Shown here one piece after another: positions 1-11,824 of a stretch of 64,000 nucleotides of DNA (position 1 is the stretch's first letter; each line of letters begins with the position of its first letter). The stretch is from Hyaloscypha bicolor E (Eukaryota > Ascomycota > Leotiomycetes > Helotiales > Hyaloscyphaceae). The notes beneath the pieces are model-generated. The model searched no databases. It was not told the DNA's origin and saw nothing but the letters and a program-made list of their open reading frames with translations. Where the stretch lies: assembly GCF_002865645.1 (NCBI RefSeq), contig NW_020194515.1:310001-374000 (forward strand), read 5' to 3'. A program made the position numbers and the translations under genes.

Positions 1-414
1 GTCGACCCAAAGCTGGATGAGTACCATTATAATGTTGAAGAAACCTACACAGGAGGAGGTGCGGCTGGCATATCGGAATCGCACACTGGACATGTGAACG
101 AGTTCGCCCTTGGAGAGCCAGACGAAACGGGTCTCAGATACCACGTAAATATCATCCAGGACGGCCAGCGAGTTAAGCCACAGTTGCTCTTGAACCCATC
201 ATCATGTCCCGGATTCGCTAGCTTGGTTCAGTACATCCACACCATCTTGGATGATGTTGGCCAAAAGCCCAGCAGCGTCAAGGTCCTGACTCCAGAAGGG
301 ATGATCGAGGTGGACTCGGAGGAGAGCTGGGAGGTAGCTGTCAATTCGGTTAAAGATAACGATTGGATGGACGGCGAGGTCAGATGCGTGGTCGCACTGG
401 TTGATGAGTTGTGA
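1..414 (+). CDS. C-terminal part of an unrecognised protein
   Basis: The reading frame is open from the first base of the window to a TGA at 412-414, giving 137 residues of the C-terminus; the start lies outside the window. The visible part is acidic, ends in VALVDEL, and has a compact region of about 60 residues alternating hydrophobic and acidic stretches that could be a small ubiquitin-like or PB1-like fold; that is a guess from pattern only. I do not recognise the family. There is no signal peptide or membrane segment in the visible part. The gene runs toward the methyltransferase on the other strand, so the two are convergent with about 275 bp between their stops. Confidence that it is coding rests on the long open frame reaching the window edge and balanced composition. 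Confidence 0.6.
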   Translation, partial: VDPKLDEYHYNVEETYTGGGAAGISESHTGHVNEFALGEPDETGLRYHVNIIQDGQRVKPQLLLNPSSCPGFASLVQYIHTILDDVGQKPSSVKVLTPEGMIEVDSEESWEVAVNSVKDNDWMDGEVRCVVALVDEL

Positions 415-688
415 CTGCTTCGGGGCGTGGCCGAGCTGCGGATTGGTGCCCGAATCTGTGACCTCAGAAGCAAATATTGAGACTGGCGAATCTACGGAAG
501 ATGCAAGAGTGCATCCTGCCCGGTCTCAATAGAATGTTGAACTTACTGTACACACAAATTAGCTACATTGCTCACGAAATGAAGAAAGATTAAGACATAC
601 CTTCACGAAACCTGTAGGTGACCCCCAGATTGTAATCTTCAAATTTAACATCCCTCGTTGGGGACCCCCTCTTTCTTGAAAGCTCTTA

Positions 689-1534
689 TCATCCCTCTCT
701 CCTTCTCAAGATCCCAATTGCCAACCACCTCTTCCTCTCAGTCACACCCTCAATACCTCTATCAAGCACCCACTCCCTTTCCTCCCCTTCTGCATTCCTC
801 TCCCAAATCTTCTCAATCTCCAACCCTGCTTCCACCAGCACACTTTCTTCATAAAACCCTCTCATCTTTGCCCTACCGGTATGAAAGCCAGCAACCACCC
901 AAGCCTTCCCACCCTCCTTCATAAAGCACCTAATACTCTTCAGCAAATTGAGATGCTGCCACGGCATCCACAAACAATCAGCGACCAAGATCCTTCCAAA
1001 GCTCTCCTTGTTCTCCTTCGAGAACGCATCATCAAGGACCCCCCACTCATGACCCTCAACTCTCACTTCGCCAACGCCAGTCTTGTCTCTCCTAGACAAG
1101 AAATTCCTCTCCACATTTCCCCTGAGATTTTCCAGGACCTCGGGGGCAGGATAGTCACTGATGACCACCTCCCTCGCGCCCTTCAACCCCGCCAGAATCC
1201 CCGCCAGGCCAGTCCCCGCGCCCAGCTCCAACACCCTTTCGCCATCCACACTCCAGTCCCTGCCCTGCACATCTCCCTCCTCGATGAACTCCGCAAGCTG
1301 CAACCCGGCATTCCACAGAAAGTGGCTGAACAGCTTCCTACTATCTTCCCCTTGCGGATCTGCGAGGGTGAGGGTGATGGGCCCGAAGGACGGGGAGAGG
1401 TAGATTACGTTGTTGTCTCGGTCACCGTGTTGGTTTGTGATGTCGTCTGGGAAGATCACCCCCAGCGAGGAAGAGAGGATATCCTCTATGTCATTGGATT
1501 CGGAGCCGCTGAGGCGGATTTTGTCAGTCAGCAT
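689..1534 (-). CDS. EFM7/nicotinamide N-methyltransferase-like SAM methyltransferase
   Basis: A seven-beta-strand, SAM-dependent methyltransferase of the fungal family annotated as nicotinamide N-methyltransferase-like (Methyltransf_16, related to METTL21 and yeast EFM7). Motif I is ELGAGTG at about residues 103-109, followed by the acidic post-I strand (VVISDYPAP) and by an ADCLWMPWQH segment where the family has its substrate-side motif. The N-terminal SSLGVIFPDD and the LFSHFLWNAGLQLAEFI segment are typical. I start at the ATG at 1534 (281 residues, A at -3). An in-frame ATG at 1624 would add 30 residues that look unlike the family. No intron is visible. The substrate could be a protein lysine or N-terminus rather than nicotinamide; sequence alone does not decide. 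The product is probably cytosolic. Confidence 0.85.
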   Translation of the reverse strand: MLTDKIRLSGSESNDIEDILSSSLGVIFPDDITNQHGDRDNNVIYLSPSFGPITLTLADPQGEDSRKLFSHFLWNAGLQLAEFIEEGDVQGRDWSVDGERVLELGAGTGLAGILAGLKGAREVVISDYPAPEVLENLRGNVERNFLSRRDKTGVGEVRVEGHEWGVLDDAFSKENKESFGRILVADCLWMPWQHLNLLKSIRCFMKEGGKAWVVAGFHTGRAKMRGFYEESVLVEAGLEIEKIWERNAEGEEREWVLDRGIEGVTERKRWLAIGILRRREG

Positions 1535-1624
1535 TGTTGGTTTGTTGGTGGTAGGGTGTTTGATGCAGTGTTTACAAAAGTGTTTTTTATGCCGGCCCTG
1601 ACCGCCCGGGGGACCCCTCATCAT

Positions 1625-2171
1625 GCCGAAAAGCGTTAGCGGCTTGCACGAGAAAGAGAAGCAGCCATGGCGTCATGCCATTGTTTTTGCCTTTCGCTGC
1701 TGTGTCTGTGTCTTCTGTCTGTCCTTTCAATCCATTCAAGCTCTCCACTACAGACGGTCAGGCTTCACGACAAACAAGACTTGAAACGATGGTGGTAGTG
1801 AAGATTTGACTCTCATTTATAATTACTTTAATAGTAACATGTTTCTCCTCCCAGCCAACAGCTAGCTATTTGCGAACATACATGATACGGACCGGCCGGC
1901 GGCCGAACACTGTCTTGAAGATGAGAAGGGCAGAGAGAGGTAGAGACCCATAGCGCTGAAAAACGCTCCACGAAGCAGACTCTCTCATGCATGCATGCTG
2001 ATGATGATAAATTGGAATAGAGCTTTTGTCTTCTGCAATGGTATCGTCCGTCCCAGAACCCGTACGCCAATTAAAAGAAAAAAGTATGTCGTCAAAAAAA
2101 AAATTTGGTATAAACGAAGAAAGGTATCTTCATAACACATATTCCATATCTCATGAGAGAAGGCGGCGACT
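1625..2171. other. intergenic, no gene seen
   Basis: This stretch separates the start of the methyltransferase gene from the 3' end of the C2H2 regulator gene; both are on the minus strand. It should hold the methyltransferase promoter and the 3' untranslated region of the zinc-finger gene. I see no open frame with protein-like composition and no repeat. Confidence 0.6.
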
Positions 2172-4529
2172 CTATTCGCGCTTGCTTGGAACTTCCATTA
2201 GCTTCTCCAAATCCATTCCCGTCAAGTCATCAGCGATCCATGGGCCTTTCTCCTCCTCAGTGGAGTTGTGGAAGGCGTCTGCTCGTCGCATAGATTGGAC
2301 ATCGAGGTCAGTGACGTATGCTTTCCCGTCACTGAGCTTCATGCGAACTTCATAGTCCGTGTCCAACATCATGTCATCTTTCCAGAGACGACGTTGCCCG
2401 TCGAACACGCAGAGAACGCGCTTCTTCATTTTCATTTGTGAAGCTGGGCACCCCCAGGAAGATGGGTAGTCCTTGCGCTTCTTGCGACCCTTTGTGTTCA
2501 GTGTCACACCGCCTTTCGAGTGTGTGAGTCCTCGAGATTTTTGTACCCCATTTGCAGGGTTGCGGTGGCCCCGACCCTTTCGCGAGGACTTGGGGCGGAG
2601 ATTGAAATCGTCGTCGTTCACGTCTTCGAGGTCCTCTCCATCTTCATCCTCCTCTGCCGAGTACATGTTGGTGGTTGCGGTTAGCAGGGCGTTGTTGCGG
2701 AGGGTCTCATGGACCGCCTGATCTTGTTCAACCTCTGCAAGGCGCGCAGCATTGATTGCCTCTGAAGGCTCCTCTTGTTGCACGATTCGAAGAACGCAGT
2801 CATCCAGATGCTCGTAGAAGTCTTGTGCATTCGAGAAGGTGCCCGAGCAGGTGGAACACTTGCCAGTGGCATCTGGCGCATATCCTGAGAGCTTCTTGGT
2901 GTTATTAATGTTGCCGGACGTCTTCTTTCGGCTGTTTGGCGGTGTTTGCTCAACAGCATGGACGGAAGTCAAATGTCTCTTGAAGACATCTGCGCGGTTG
3001 AAGGACTTTTCTGCCGCAGATCCGGAACCCGGGCAGAAACCACATACCATGGTGCCTTTGTAGTGTGTGAGAGTGTGCCTGTTCTTGTCGTACTTCCGAC
3101 TAAAGCCTTTGATGTGATAATCGCATGTTTGGATGGGGCATTTCTCGGGCCTCTCATTCTGGTGGGTGAGCAAATGGGCTTTCAAGTCCTTGAATAACTT
3201 CCCGCACTCTGGGTAAGTGCATCGTCCCTTTTCTTTCGACTCCTCGCCGCTGAGGTTGCCGTTTTCGCTGCTGAAAGATTGATGGGAAGCAAGAGAGGGT
3301 CGGCGGGGTGGTGGGTATGGATATGAGCCATATGGGCTGGGGTAAGGTGATTGACTACCTTGCTTGATAGGTTGTGGGCTTCTCGACATTTGCGAGAAGG
3401 AAGGCGAGGCGGGATATTGAGGTGGTAGTGGGTACGCAGATGCCTCAATGGATTGCGCGGCGGAGGAAGGCCGGCCGGTATACGGTGGGTGGAGAATCAA
3501 TGGGTCTGAAGAAATCTCGGTCAGTAGGTTGTTCTGAACAGATTGAAGCGCAAAAGCACGAGGCTGGATTGACAGAGGAAACCGACAGGATGATTCGAGA
3601 GGCGGTACAAAATTGCCACTAGATTGAGAAAAGAAAGGAGACTGATGATATGTTGTGTAGGACGGAGACTGTTCGGAAGTGAAAGGTTGCGAGCTTGAAG
3701 AAATAGGAGATAGTCGGGTGTCACGAGGCCGACCAGCGGTGCTCGATGGGGCGTAAAAAGGCGCGGTGAAGGCCTGCGAAGGTCGACGCGAAGATGAAGG
3801 AGAAAAAGCAGAAACAGAAGGGGATTTGAAACATTCATCCGGAGATCTCGTGGCACTCGCTGGCGTAATTGGCGAAGCCATTGGCCTTGAATCACTCCGC
3901 ATCGGGGTCGGTGTGTCGATCGTTACAGGAGACGAGACAAAAGTAGACAAAGAAGACAACGACTCGGGATTGGACGATATTGAACCATGCTGGCGCGGTG
4001 TAGATGTAGAGATGTTTTTACACTCACCGACAAAGCTATTTGTGTTCGTTTTGGTAGGATTGAATTCTAGTGCAAATTGGTCGTCCATACCTGATACTTG
4101 GAAAGTGTAATCGTTGTGGCCATAGTCGTTATAACTGACGATGCTAGGAGTCAGGCCGAGGCCATACTCGGGCCCTGGGACAATGTGCCCGTGGATTGAA
4201 TGTGGTGAGCCCATTGTTGAGGAGCTGGCCGATGGTCCAGAAGCTGTCGAGTGGTTCGAGGGGGCGGTTCGGAGATCGGGCGACTCGTACTGAGGAGCTT
4301 CGGCATACATGGTAGAGGAGCTCAATCCAGTGCTGGCAGGATACCCTTCTTGTGTTCTTGGATACGAGTAGGAGGCATCCATGTTGTAGCTCTGCGGCCC
4401 GTTAAACTGGAAAGGCTGGGCGAACATGTTTGACGGGTCTGGATACAATGGGAAGTCGATCTCTTCGTTATCGTTGCCCATATGACGCGATAACATATGG
4501 TATGTATGATCGGCAATCGAAGAAGCCAT
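2172..4529 (-). CDS. C2H2 zinc-finger transcription factor (785 aa)
   Basis: A single uninterrupted frame of 785 residues. Residues 1 to about 430 are Ser/Pro/Tyr/Gln-rich and look disordered, as in activation regions. The zinc fingers follow: finger 1 begins at Cys437 (CTYPEC...HLLTH), finger 2 is CPIQTC...HTLTH, finger 3 is CGFCPGSG...HLTSVH, and a fourth Cys pair (CSTC) with a later H...C could be a degenerate finger. The block between fingers 2 and 3 (GFSRKYDKNRHTLTHYKG) is strongly conserved in an uncharacterised class of Pezizomycotina C2H2 regulators. After the fingers come an acidic run (EEDEDGEDLEDVNDDD) and Lys/Arg-rich patches that may act as nuclear signals. It is not the CON7 type, whose finger is different. 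DNA targets are unknown. The more than 6-kb gene-free region upstream may carry its regulatory sequence. Confidence 0.88.
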   Translation of the reverse strand: MASSIADHTYHMLSRHMGNDNEEIDFPLYPDPSNMFAQPFQFNGPQSYNMDASYSYPRTQEGYPASTGLSSSTMYAEAPQYESPDLRTAPSNHSTASGPSASSSTMGSPHSIHGHIVPGPEYGLGLTPSIVSYNDYGHNDYTFQVSGMDDQFALEFNPTKTNTNSFVGECKNISTSTPRQHGSISSNPESLSSLSTFVSSPVTIDTPTPMRSDSRPMASPITPASATRSPDECFKSPSVSAFSPSSSRRPSQAFTAPFYAPSSTAGRPRDTRLSPISSSSQPFTSEQSPSYTTYHQSPFFSQSSGNFVPPLESSCRFPLSIQPRAFALQSVQNNLLTEISSDPLILHPPYTGRPSSAAQSIEASAYPLPPQYPASPSFSQMSRSPQPIKQGSQSPYPSPYGSYPYPPPRRPSLASHQSFSSENGNLSGEESKEKGRCTYPECGKLFKDLKAHLLTHQNERPEKCPIQTCDYHIKGFSRKYDKNRHTLTHYKGTMVCGFCPGSGSAAEKSFNRADVFKRHLTSVHAVEQTPPNSRKKTSGNINNTKKLSGYAPDATGKCSTCSGTFSNAQDFYEHLDDCVLRIVQQEEPSEAINAARLAEVEQDQAVHETLRNNALLTATTNMYSAEEDEDGEDLEDVNDDDFNLRPKSSRKGRGHRNPANGVQKSRGLTHSKGGVTLNTKGRKKRKDYPSSWGCPASQMKMKKRVLCVFDGQRRLWKDDMMLDTDYEVRMKLSDGKAYVTDLDVQSMRRADAFHNSTEEEKGPWIADDLTGMDLEKLMEVPSKRE

Positions 4530-5814
4530 TCTGCAGGAGTTTGAAGACGGTGATGGCTGAAATGTGTCTTAGGCCGACACCACTTCACCGGCTGTGGCAC
4601 CTATCAGCAAATGTTGCTTTGACAAAACCAATTGTAAACGCTGGGGTGCGTACCTCCGAGTGTCGAAAAACTCCACGATATTTGGGAGCTGTTGTCAAGG
4701 ACGGCCTTCACCAGTTTACTCGCGGATTCTCTGGTACTTGTAGAAGGTGACGAAGCTTGGCTGGAGGAAGCCCGCACGGGAGGTAGCGAGATTCCTTTCC
4801 GGGAGGATTGAGTGTTGATCTGATATGATCTGAGACAAGAATGGAAAACGATTCCAGAGGGCGAGGCGCGGAGAATATATATGGAGGGTCTGATGTGGAG
4901 AGCCGGAAAAAGTATGGGTTGGAGAGAAGGGGTAAGATTAAGTACAATGCGGTAAGACGAGGTAGGTCAACGCTGATCGCCGCCTTGCTCCAAAGTGGCC
5001 GCGGTGTGTTTGGATGTCGGTGGAGGAGAGGACTCTGGATTTGGGGGCTTCTCATGGATTATAATATTGCTCCCCTCTACATCAGTAGTCCTAAGGTCCA
5101 GTGGTGCACCTGGTGCACGAAGAACGGGAGGCCCTGGCCCCTGCTCCCGACTGCGCAAACCCACCCTCTGCATCCCTGCCTCGTCTGTTGTACCCCCAAG
5201 GGATGGAGACTCCTGGATGCCCCCCTCGATGGCCTTGGTGGGTGCAGCAGCGCGATGCGCCAGTGGCTGATCCGGCTAGATTGCGGTGCGATGCGGTGTC
5301 GATGCTTCGATGCTGCTGCTCCACAGCCAGCACGCGAACGAAAGCGGCCTCACAGCTTGCTCACAGCTCGGGTCTGCTGGAGTGGCTTTCGCTTTCCGCC
5401 GTCCCAGTCTCCCAAGCTCACCGTCGCCGACAAGTATAGCCTTACCCGCTTTGGGAACCCCTCTCGATCCTGTTTGGCTGGAGGGTTCTTTGGGTGCAGA
5501 AGTCCAGGGATCCGACAGGGGAATTGCGCATCATTGGGGCCCTTGCCCAGCGGACTGTCCGGTGAAGCAGAGGTGTGGCCCAGGAGTCCAGGAGAGCAAG
5601 CCCCAAAGCCCCCAAAGCCCCCAAACAACGAGCTCGCTGTGCCGGCCAACCAGCACCCTCCCCCGCAGCCATCGCACCCGCACACTCACACGCACACTCG
5701 CACAGAGACGACAGCCGAGAAACAGCGGACTCGGAAATGGACTGCGTGGCGCCGTGCTCGCAGATCATGGGAGGGTTCAGCGGCTTACCGGAGCATGTGC
5801 CTCTCGCGCCAGAA

Positions 5815-5875
5815 CTCTGGGATCACTCTGGGATCACTCTGGGATCACTCGAATCACTCTGATCACTCTGGGATC
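5815..5875. repeat. minisatellite, unit about 11 nt (CTCTGGGATCA)
   Basis: Three near-perfect copies of CTCTGGGATCA are followed by shortened 9-nt variants (CTCGAATCA, CTCTGATCA) and a last partial copy, head to tail. Read directly from the bases. Such short tandem arrays arise by slippage; no function is implied. Confidence 0.85.
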
Positions 5876-8800
5876 GCGCAGTGCAGAGCCCTATCTGGGA
5901 AGTTGGCGCAGATCCACTCGTCTGAATCCAGCAACGTCGAAGTTGGCTAGCGCGTCTGGGGAGACTTGCGAGTCGCTAGCCTGGCGCACGTCACCATTCG
6001 CTTCTCTGTTCCTTTCTCAGACAACATGGTGGTGGCTAGAACCTTCACGCGAAGATGTGAGGTTATTCGTGGACGATTCCGTGCTTCCCAATCGTCCTAC
6101 ATCATCGCTTTCTGCAGTGCCTGGGGAGTCGGTTGTCCTTCCGAATTCCTGGGTTATCGGCGCTCTAGACCGAGTCTCGACAGGGACCCCAAAAGCCCTG
6201 ATTTCCCGAGGCATTGGCCTCTGCTTGTTGCCTGAAGTGAGGCCTTTCTGTTCGAGCGCATTTGGGCGCTGATGGACAGGTACCAGACAGCCTTCCAGAA
6301 TCTGAAATCGAAAAAGCAAGACCCCGAGCAGCAGGGCAAGCCGCCGAGGCTCCAGAAGGCTTGCTGGCCGTGGCAACACCAAGTCTCGGAACTGACAGAC
6401 GCTCACCAACACCACCACCTCCAACACCGGCGCATCCCCACCCCGACTGCGCTGGGGGTGCAACAACCGCGATGACGGGTGAACCGGGTTCGAGGGGCGG
6501 GATCTGTGGCTCAGCGTGCTTGATTGGTTAACATACGCACATAGGCGAAGAGCGAAAATAGCATCAAAATGCGGCACAGCCGCGAAACGAGGCTGTGCTC
6601 TAAGAAATTACACATCATTGTTCACAAGCCTACCTAGATGCACAGGTTACTTCTCAAAGTAGCATAAAACTCACCTCCACAAGTCCTGGTCGCAGTCATC
6701 GGGATTATGCAAATACCTGCGTTATATCGGGCCTCGTGTTGTTTGGTCGTGGCAAGGTCAGTTCGCTTGCCAGGTCATTCTAGAGCTTACCCCTGGGGCT
6801 CCTCTCGAGGTGGAGAGTCCGGGAGACGGTTCTCTCTGGTTCCCATTTGACGACGGGAGCGGCAGACGCCATCTGGCGAGGCAGATTTAAGATGTCTCTC
6901 CTGCTCGTACACCGCAACAAAACGTCCGCCTACCGTTCAAGGCTGCCCCTTATTTTGCTGCCTTGGGGCCTGCAGCAGTCCCCACACTCGCTGCCCCCCA
7001 GAGGTTGGGGAGAGTTTGAACGGCTGTCCGGTGCTGGTCACCGAGCACACACTGATTGTCTCTTGCCAATCCCTTTTTGCACTTGTGGCCGTCGAGACCC
7101 TGGTCTTCGCATGCACCACATCGGATATGAGTAAATGATCCTTCAGCCTTATGATCAGGAGACCCCCTCATTGGTTGCTGTGCCTGGCGACGGATGATTT
7201 GCTGGTCGACTTGGCGTCAGAAGCTAAAACCAAAGCCCGCCCTCTCGAAGACTGACTGGTTCCTCGTTTAAGTTCTCAAACAGAGGAACGTTAAAGTGTA
7301 ACAGTGGAACGATCAACGTCCTGCCATGTCATAATCCAGGGGCTCACCAGCGCGAAAAGGGAACTTGGTCCTGTAGCTTGTACAGGAGCTTGAGAAGTCG
7401 TTTCGCACTGCCCTTTCAAAAAGCTCTTTGAGGTTTGTCCCGCCGTCCGATCCTCAAGCGCGTACAGTTCGTGTGGTTGCAAGTACAGTAAGGTCGCGAA
7501 TGCACCTGCCCGCTTTCGATACTTTCAGAGGAACGAACTCGGGCTGCCATCATCCTGCTGGATGGACGCACTTACGATGACCCTCAGAACTCGAACTCGT
7601 GCGTCTCATGACGGCCGATGAGCACACCCACCCGACCTTGCAGGCTTTCTAAAAGTAACTATTGCCCTGCGAGGAGGTTGTTTGGGGAGTGCTACTTGGC
7701 TGGCACAGCCTGCCCCATCTTGAGTGCCCCCTTGGCGGCCCCTCGTGGTTTTGTGGCCCGTGCGCTTCGATCCCTGCTCGTGACTTCGGCGATGGTAAGG
7801 CTTAGGGTAGATCGCGTTGCCGAGTAGATTCGTCCAATGGCCCGGAGTTGATTAGACTCGGGGAGCCCGCCTGCGCCAATGTGGAGAATCGGTCACCGCT
7901 CATTCCTGCCCCGCAGCCAATGACAGGACGCGATGAAGTCGTAGGGCAGAGGTTTGAACTCCTTTGGAACTTTGGAATTTGGAAGACGATGGATGACTGC
8001 ATGCAGATAATTCCGCCGGTGGGTTGCGCCGACAAATGATGGCGACCATATCGTACCAACTTACTACCAACGGTCGTACCCAGGAATGCGGTGAGATTTG
8101 CCAGCGAAGGGCAACGTTTCGACTTCCCCAAAGCTTCCTCAGCTTCCATGTGAATCTTGGGCGTCCGTTTCGGCAGTGTCTCCTGCAGAACTGAACCTCT
8201 TTCTTGATTGCTTCGGAGCCAAGGACTTCCACAGTCTACATCGCCTGCTATTGGTCGTTTCGTTCCCAGATGTCCACATGGGACTAGCGATCATCTCCTC
8301 ACATTCGTGGTAAGCTTCAGACAGCTGCGAACATTAAGCCAGGCCACCATACGTTGGGGAGGTTGCAACCAGGAGATCGTTCGTCTGTGGGGCAGGTGAA
8401 GCTGCTATGGGGACGAATCTCAAAGTAGTCAACTCCGTCGCTTCAGAAGTTCAAAAATAACTTCGATAGCTCCGAACATGCAGATTTAAATTGTCGAAAA
8501 GCTTAACAAAATAACGTTTGGAGATCTCGCACCACGATGCGCCCCATGTCCCCAGCCAAAGTGGGGGGTCATTTGGGAGATCGTTTGGGGAGATGGGGGA
8601 AGACCAGGGCCATTGGGCAGTCACGTAAAAGGGGTGATGGGAAGAACTCTTGTGCGGTTGGCTACTCGTACGAGAGAATGCACTGCCATCAAAGAGCCTC
8701 AAAAGATTTGAGGCCAAAAATAGATTCCACGATGGTTCCAAGATTGCGACGTCGACACGCAAGGGGCGAAGTCAAGCACGAGCATCCACCTCGTTTGGCG

Positions 8801-9614
8801 CATGGTGGCAGACAGACAACAACGGTCCTCTGGAGGAAAGCTGCTCCGCGTTGAAAATAGGCTCGTAAGTCGTATCACGGATTCGCTACTCTCGAGTCTC
8901 GTCTGGTCTCCCCCTTCGTCGTCCCTTGGCGAATTGGCTCCTGCTCAATCAGTCACCAGGGCCACAATCAGGGGCTTGGGCGTCCACACTTGACTGAGGG
9001 TCTTGGCTTGGGTCTGCTTGCAAAGGGTGACCTTGCGAGCCACTCAAGAGTCGCTATGTGCGGAAACACCACTCAGAAGGTCGCCCTCGAGTGTAACCTG
9101 GGGGGGGTTCGTCCGAGACCGAAGCTCCCGCCTGGCAAGCACAGACGCGGCCACGAGCTACGCGAGTCCCTGATCTTCGCGCACCCGTACTTTGGGCGGC
9201 CCCAAACATACCAGGATGCACAGATGCTTGATGCTTAATTTTGTGAAGCTCATTTCGCGGATACCCCGAGCAGCAGCGCTGTCTGAAGTGAACATACCCT
9301 CTATTTACATGCCCCTGGGCCTTGCTTGGAAGTGAGTGGTTGGAGACCGAACGCTGGGTGGGCCTGTTAGGCTTGTTTTCCACCGGACTGAAGTGTAAAA
9401 TCAACCGCAGGGGGCTGGTACGAGCACCCTGCAGTGCCTGCACCCAGATTCCGCGAAACATCAATTTAATCGCTTCGACTCTGGGGCTAGCCACGTGAGA
9501 GCCAGCGATGGTCTGCCAGACTGCCATGCTGCGCTGCACGGTGCTGTGCTATGCTGTGCTGCCATCTGTCGGTGCCTCAACAGGGCAGGTCGGCGACCTG
9601 GCCGAAGCCAACAT

Positions 9615-9647
9615 GGGAGTGGGAGTGCGAGTGCGAGAGCGAGAGCC
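9615..9647. repeat. GAG/GTG-rich simple-sequence tract
   Basis: A purine-rich run built from degenerate hexamers of the GGGAGT, GCGAGT and GCGAGA type. It is a simple-sequence tract inside the gene-free region. Confidence 0.6.
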
Positions 9648-10970
9648 GGCGCAACCCTTCCCGTGACAAAGGCGAGCCTTCCTCGTCTCCATAATCTCGA
9701 TCTCGACGGATACGTGTATTCCGAGCCCGCCCGCCAAAGGTTGTTGATACTGTACTACTAATAGTTATCTCTGCGCCGTGGATCTCGGTTCGCGAGTGGC
9801 AGCGAGCCAGGCACGGCCAGAAGCGCAGACCCGCCCGCAGAGAGTCCAGATTCGCAACACGACCCCTGGTCAGTGCGGCCACCAAAGGCCAGTCAGTCTC
9901 CACTCTCCAGCCAAATAAGCACTTTCAAGCGAATCCGTCCCGATTTGGTGTTGGCGCGCGGGGTAAAGGGCCCGCCACGTATCCCACAACCGCCTCCATG
10001 GAATCATGGATCTCGTTCCCTGGACCTCCAGAAGCTCCAGAACCTCCAGAACCTGTCGTGCAACAGCATGTGTGCTCTCGAAACGCTCCCAGCCTCCCGC
10101 AGTTCTCGCATGTGGGAATAGTCCATGTCTCAGAATCGTATGACCGAGCACGCTCTGTGTGCGATGTTGAAGTCTGGATCAGAGCTCCGGCGCTTGCACG
10201 TCTGCTGGCCCCCAAGTTCGAGAACTTCTAGAATGGAGTTTGCCGTGTGGCATATCGTGGCGTCCTTGTGCAACCTCATGTGCAGCGATTCGCGGCGAGG
10301 GTCTGTGGATGGATGAAGAAGCGGAGGTTCTGGCTAAATCAAACCGCTCATCGGCGCTCAGAAAAGGCAATATATGAGGCTCATATTGTGGCCAGCAGGC
10401 GATCCACGACAGGGATGGAACTGAATATTGAATGCGATCGATCAAATGACCAGAAATAGATTTTGCAGCGGCTTCTCCCTGGAACTAGGGTCAAGGGGCA
10501 TTTGGGGCATGCCAGACGACACTGGATGGCTTTGAGCTTGGCTGCGAGGAGATCTGAGAATGAAGGGGAAAGACAAAGAGCAACGAAGCCACAAAGCTCA
10601 GGAATCCTCGCAAAATTGAACAAGCGGTCTTCCGTCATGTGACCATACCTTTGCTGACGACCTCAACGTCCAACAACTCTCCAATGAGGATTGATAGGTT
10701 CGCAACGAAAAATCTAGGCGATTGCGAATTGAATAATTACGGACGCGCGAAGCAGATATGGCAGTTGGTTCGTATGCTGCACAGGTCATCACACTACACC
10801 AAAGTTGGTTGACTTCAAATAACCCGCCTCGGTGAGTCTGAATAGGTTCAGCGAACGCCACGGATCATGTGATGGGTATTTTGAATTTTCGGCATAATTG
10901 TTTTCACAATAAAATTTCTTCAGCATGTGTAAAACGCTTCGAGGTTTTTAACATACTGACCTTCAGACTA

Positions 10971-11824
10971 TCAAATGCTCGCAACGTCTTCTCTCCAACC
11001 CCAACCAGCAACCCCCGAGTCTTCTAGTCGCGTCATGCCCGCACCTTGACAGATCTGTATGGCTACCTTCCTCACAGCGCGGACCTGCTCTAGAGTTGCC
11101 CCTCCATTTATCGCGCCCTTGAGATGTCCCTTTAATTGCGGGTTCACCTGTTAAAGTTAATTGAGTCGCTTCCGTAAGTACATGGGACATACGTCTTGAG
11201 GTATAAGAGCGGCTATCATGACAAAGCTGGTGTCTGCTGCACTTAACACTAATGTGTTGCTCAAGATATGACTATACATTAGTCTTGCCACCAATCCCAA
11301 GTCTTCAGTGCCGGAATTGTCCATCTGACTCAGGACCCGGTCTGCAACCTTACCATACACCTTTCCAAAGAAGTCTCGCCCGCGTTGTTCTATCCGAGAT
11401 GGGTCATCTGAGAAATCATTCCTGCGTTCAGTTGGCGACTGGGTCGAGGGGCGATCTTGTAAGTCAGGTGGGGAGACCTTCTTGAGAGCCAATAACGAAT
11501 TTATAATCTGCTTCGTTTAGAATATTGAAAGCCGTGAAGCAATACACCAACTCATACCTTTGGTACTCCTCCCACCGCACTTGTCTTGATTAAGGCTTCT
11601 CTCATCCTCCTCAGGATTGTCAACTGCTCGGGCCTCGAGCTTGTGCTTCTAGGACCGAAAGTGGCAGCATGCTCATATATTCTCGGAATTTCATCAGGAC
11701 GGTTGAGAATAGTCAGTGTTGTAGCCGCAATGATGTACCAGGTTCGCGGGGGCAAGTCTGGATGCTCACGTATCGACTTTAACAGGTCCGGAGTGAGGAC
11801 AGGAGGAGGAGCGAGTGGTGGCAT
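10971..11824 (-). CDS. AhpD-like / carboxymuconolactone decarboxylase-family protein
   Basis: Three exons on the minus strand: 11824-11558, 11507-11193 and 11147-10971, joined in phase 0 by introns of 50 and 45 nt (GTATGA...CAG and GTATGT...CAG). The product is 252 residues. The N-terminal half is helical; the C-terminal half has the typical alpha-helical CMD segment (MIAALIPQD, then HLKGAINGGATLEQVRAVR). That region carries the family's His/Gly-Ala helix but no CxxC pair, so it is unlikely to be a peroxidase like bacterial AhpD. Fungal members are mostly uncharacterised; organellar location is possible but no clear targeting signal is seen. The gene diverges from HRD1 with 511 bp between start codons. 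The family frame continuing smoothly across both joins supports the exon model. Confidence 0.85.

Larger units (their letters stand above)
4530..10970. other. 6.4-kb gene-free, GC-rich intergenic region
   Basis: No frame here reads like a protein. Long frames exist (for example 4841-5950 and 5286-6272, plus antisense frames over the same bases), but they overlap each other in several frames, are rich in Pro, Arg, Ser and Cys in the way GC-rich non-coding DNA produces, and show no domain or exon pattern. The region contains CA/CT-rich simple sequence near 5680-5705, a minisatellite at 5815-5875 and a GAG/GTG-rich tract at 9615-9647. It lies between the start of the C2H2 gene (reading away) and the 3' end of the CMD gene. 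It could hold an extended promoter, a long 5' leader or non-coding transcripts. Confidence 0.55.

Noticed and set aside
4841..6272. Overlapping plus-strand frames of 369 and 328 codons
   Set aside because: They overlap in two frames with further antisense frames over the same bases, have Pro/Arg/Ser/Cys-rich random-like composition, run through a minisatellite, and show no domain or homologous block.
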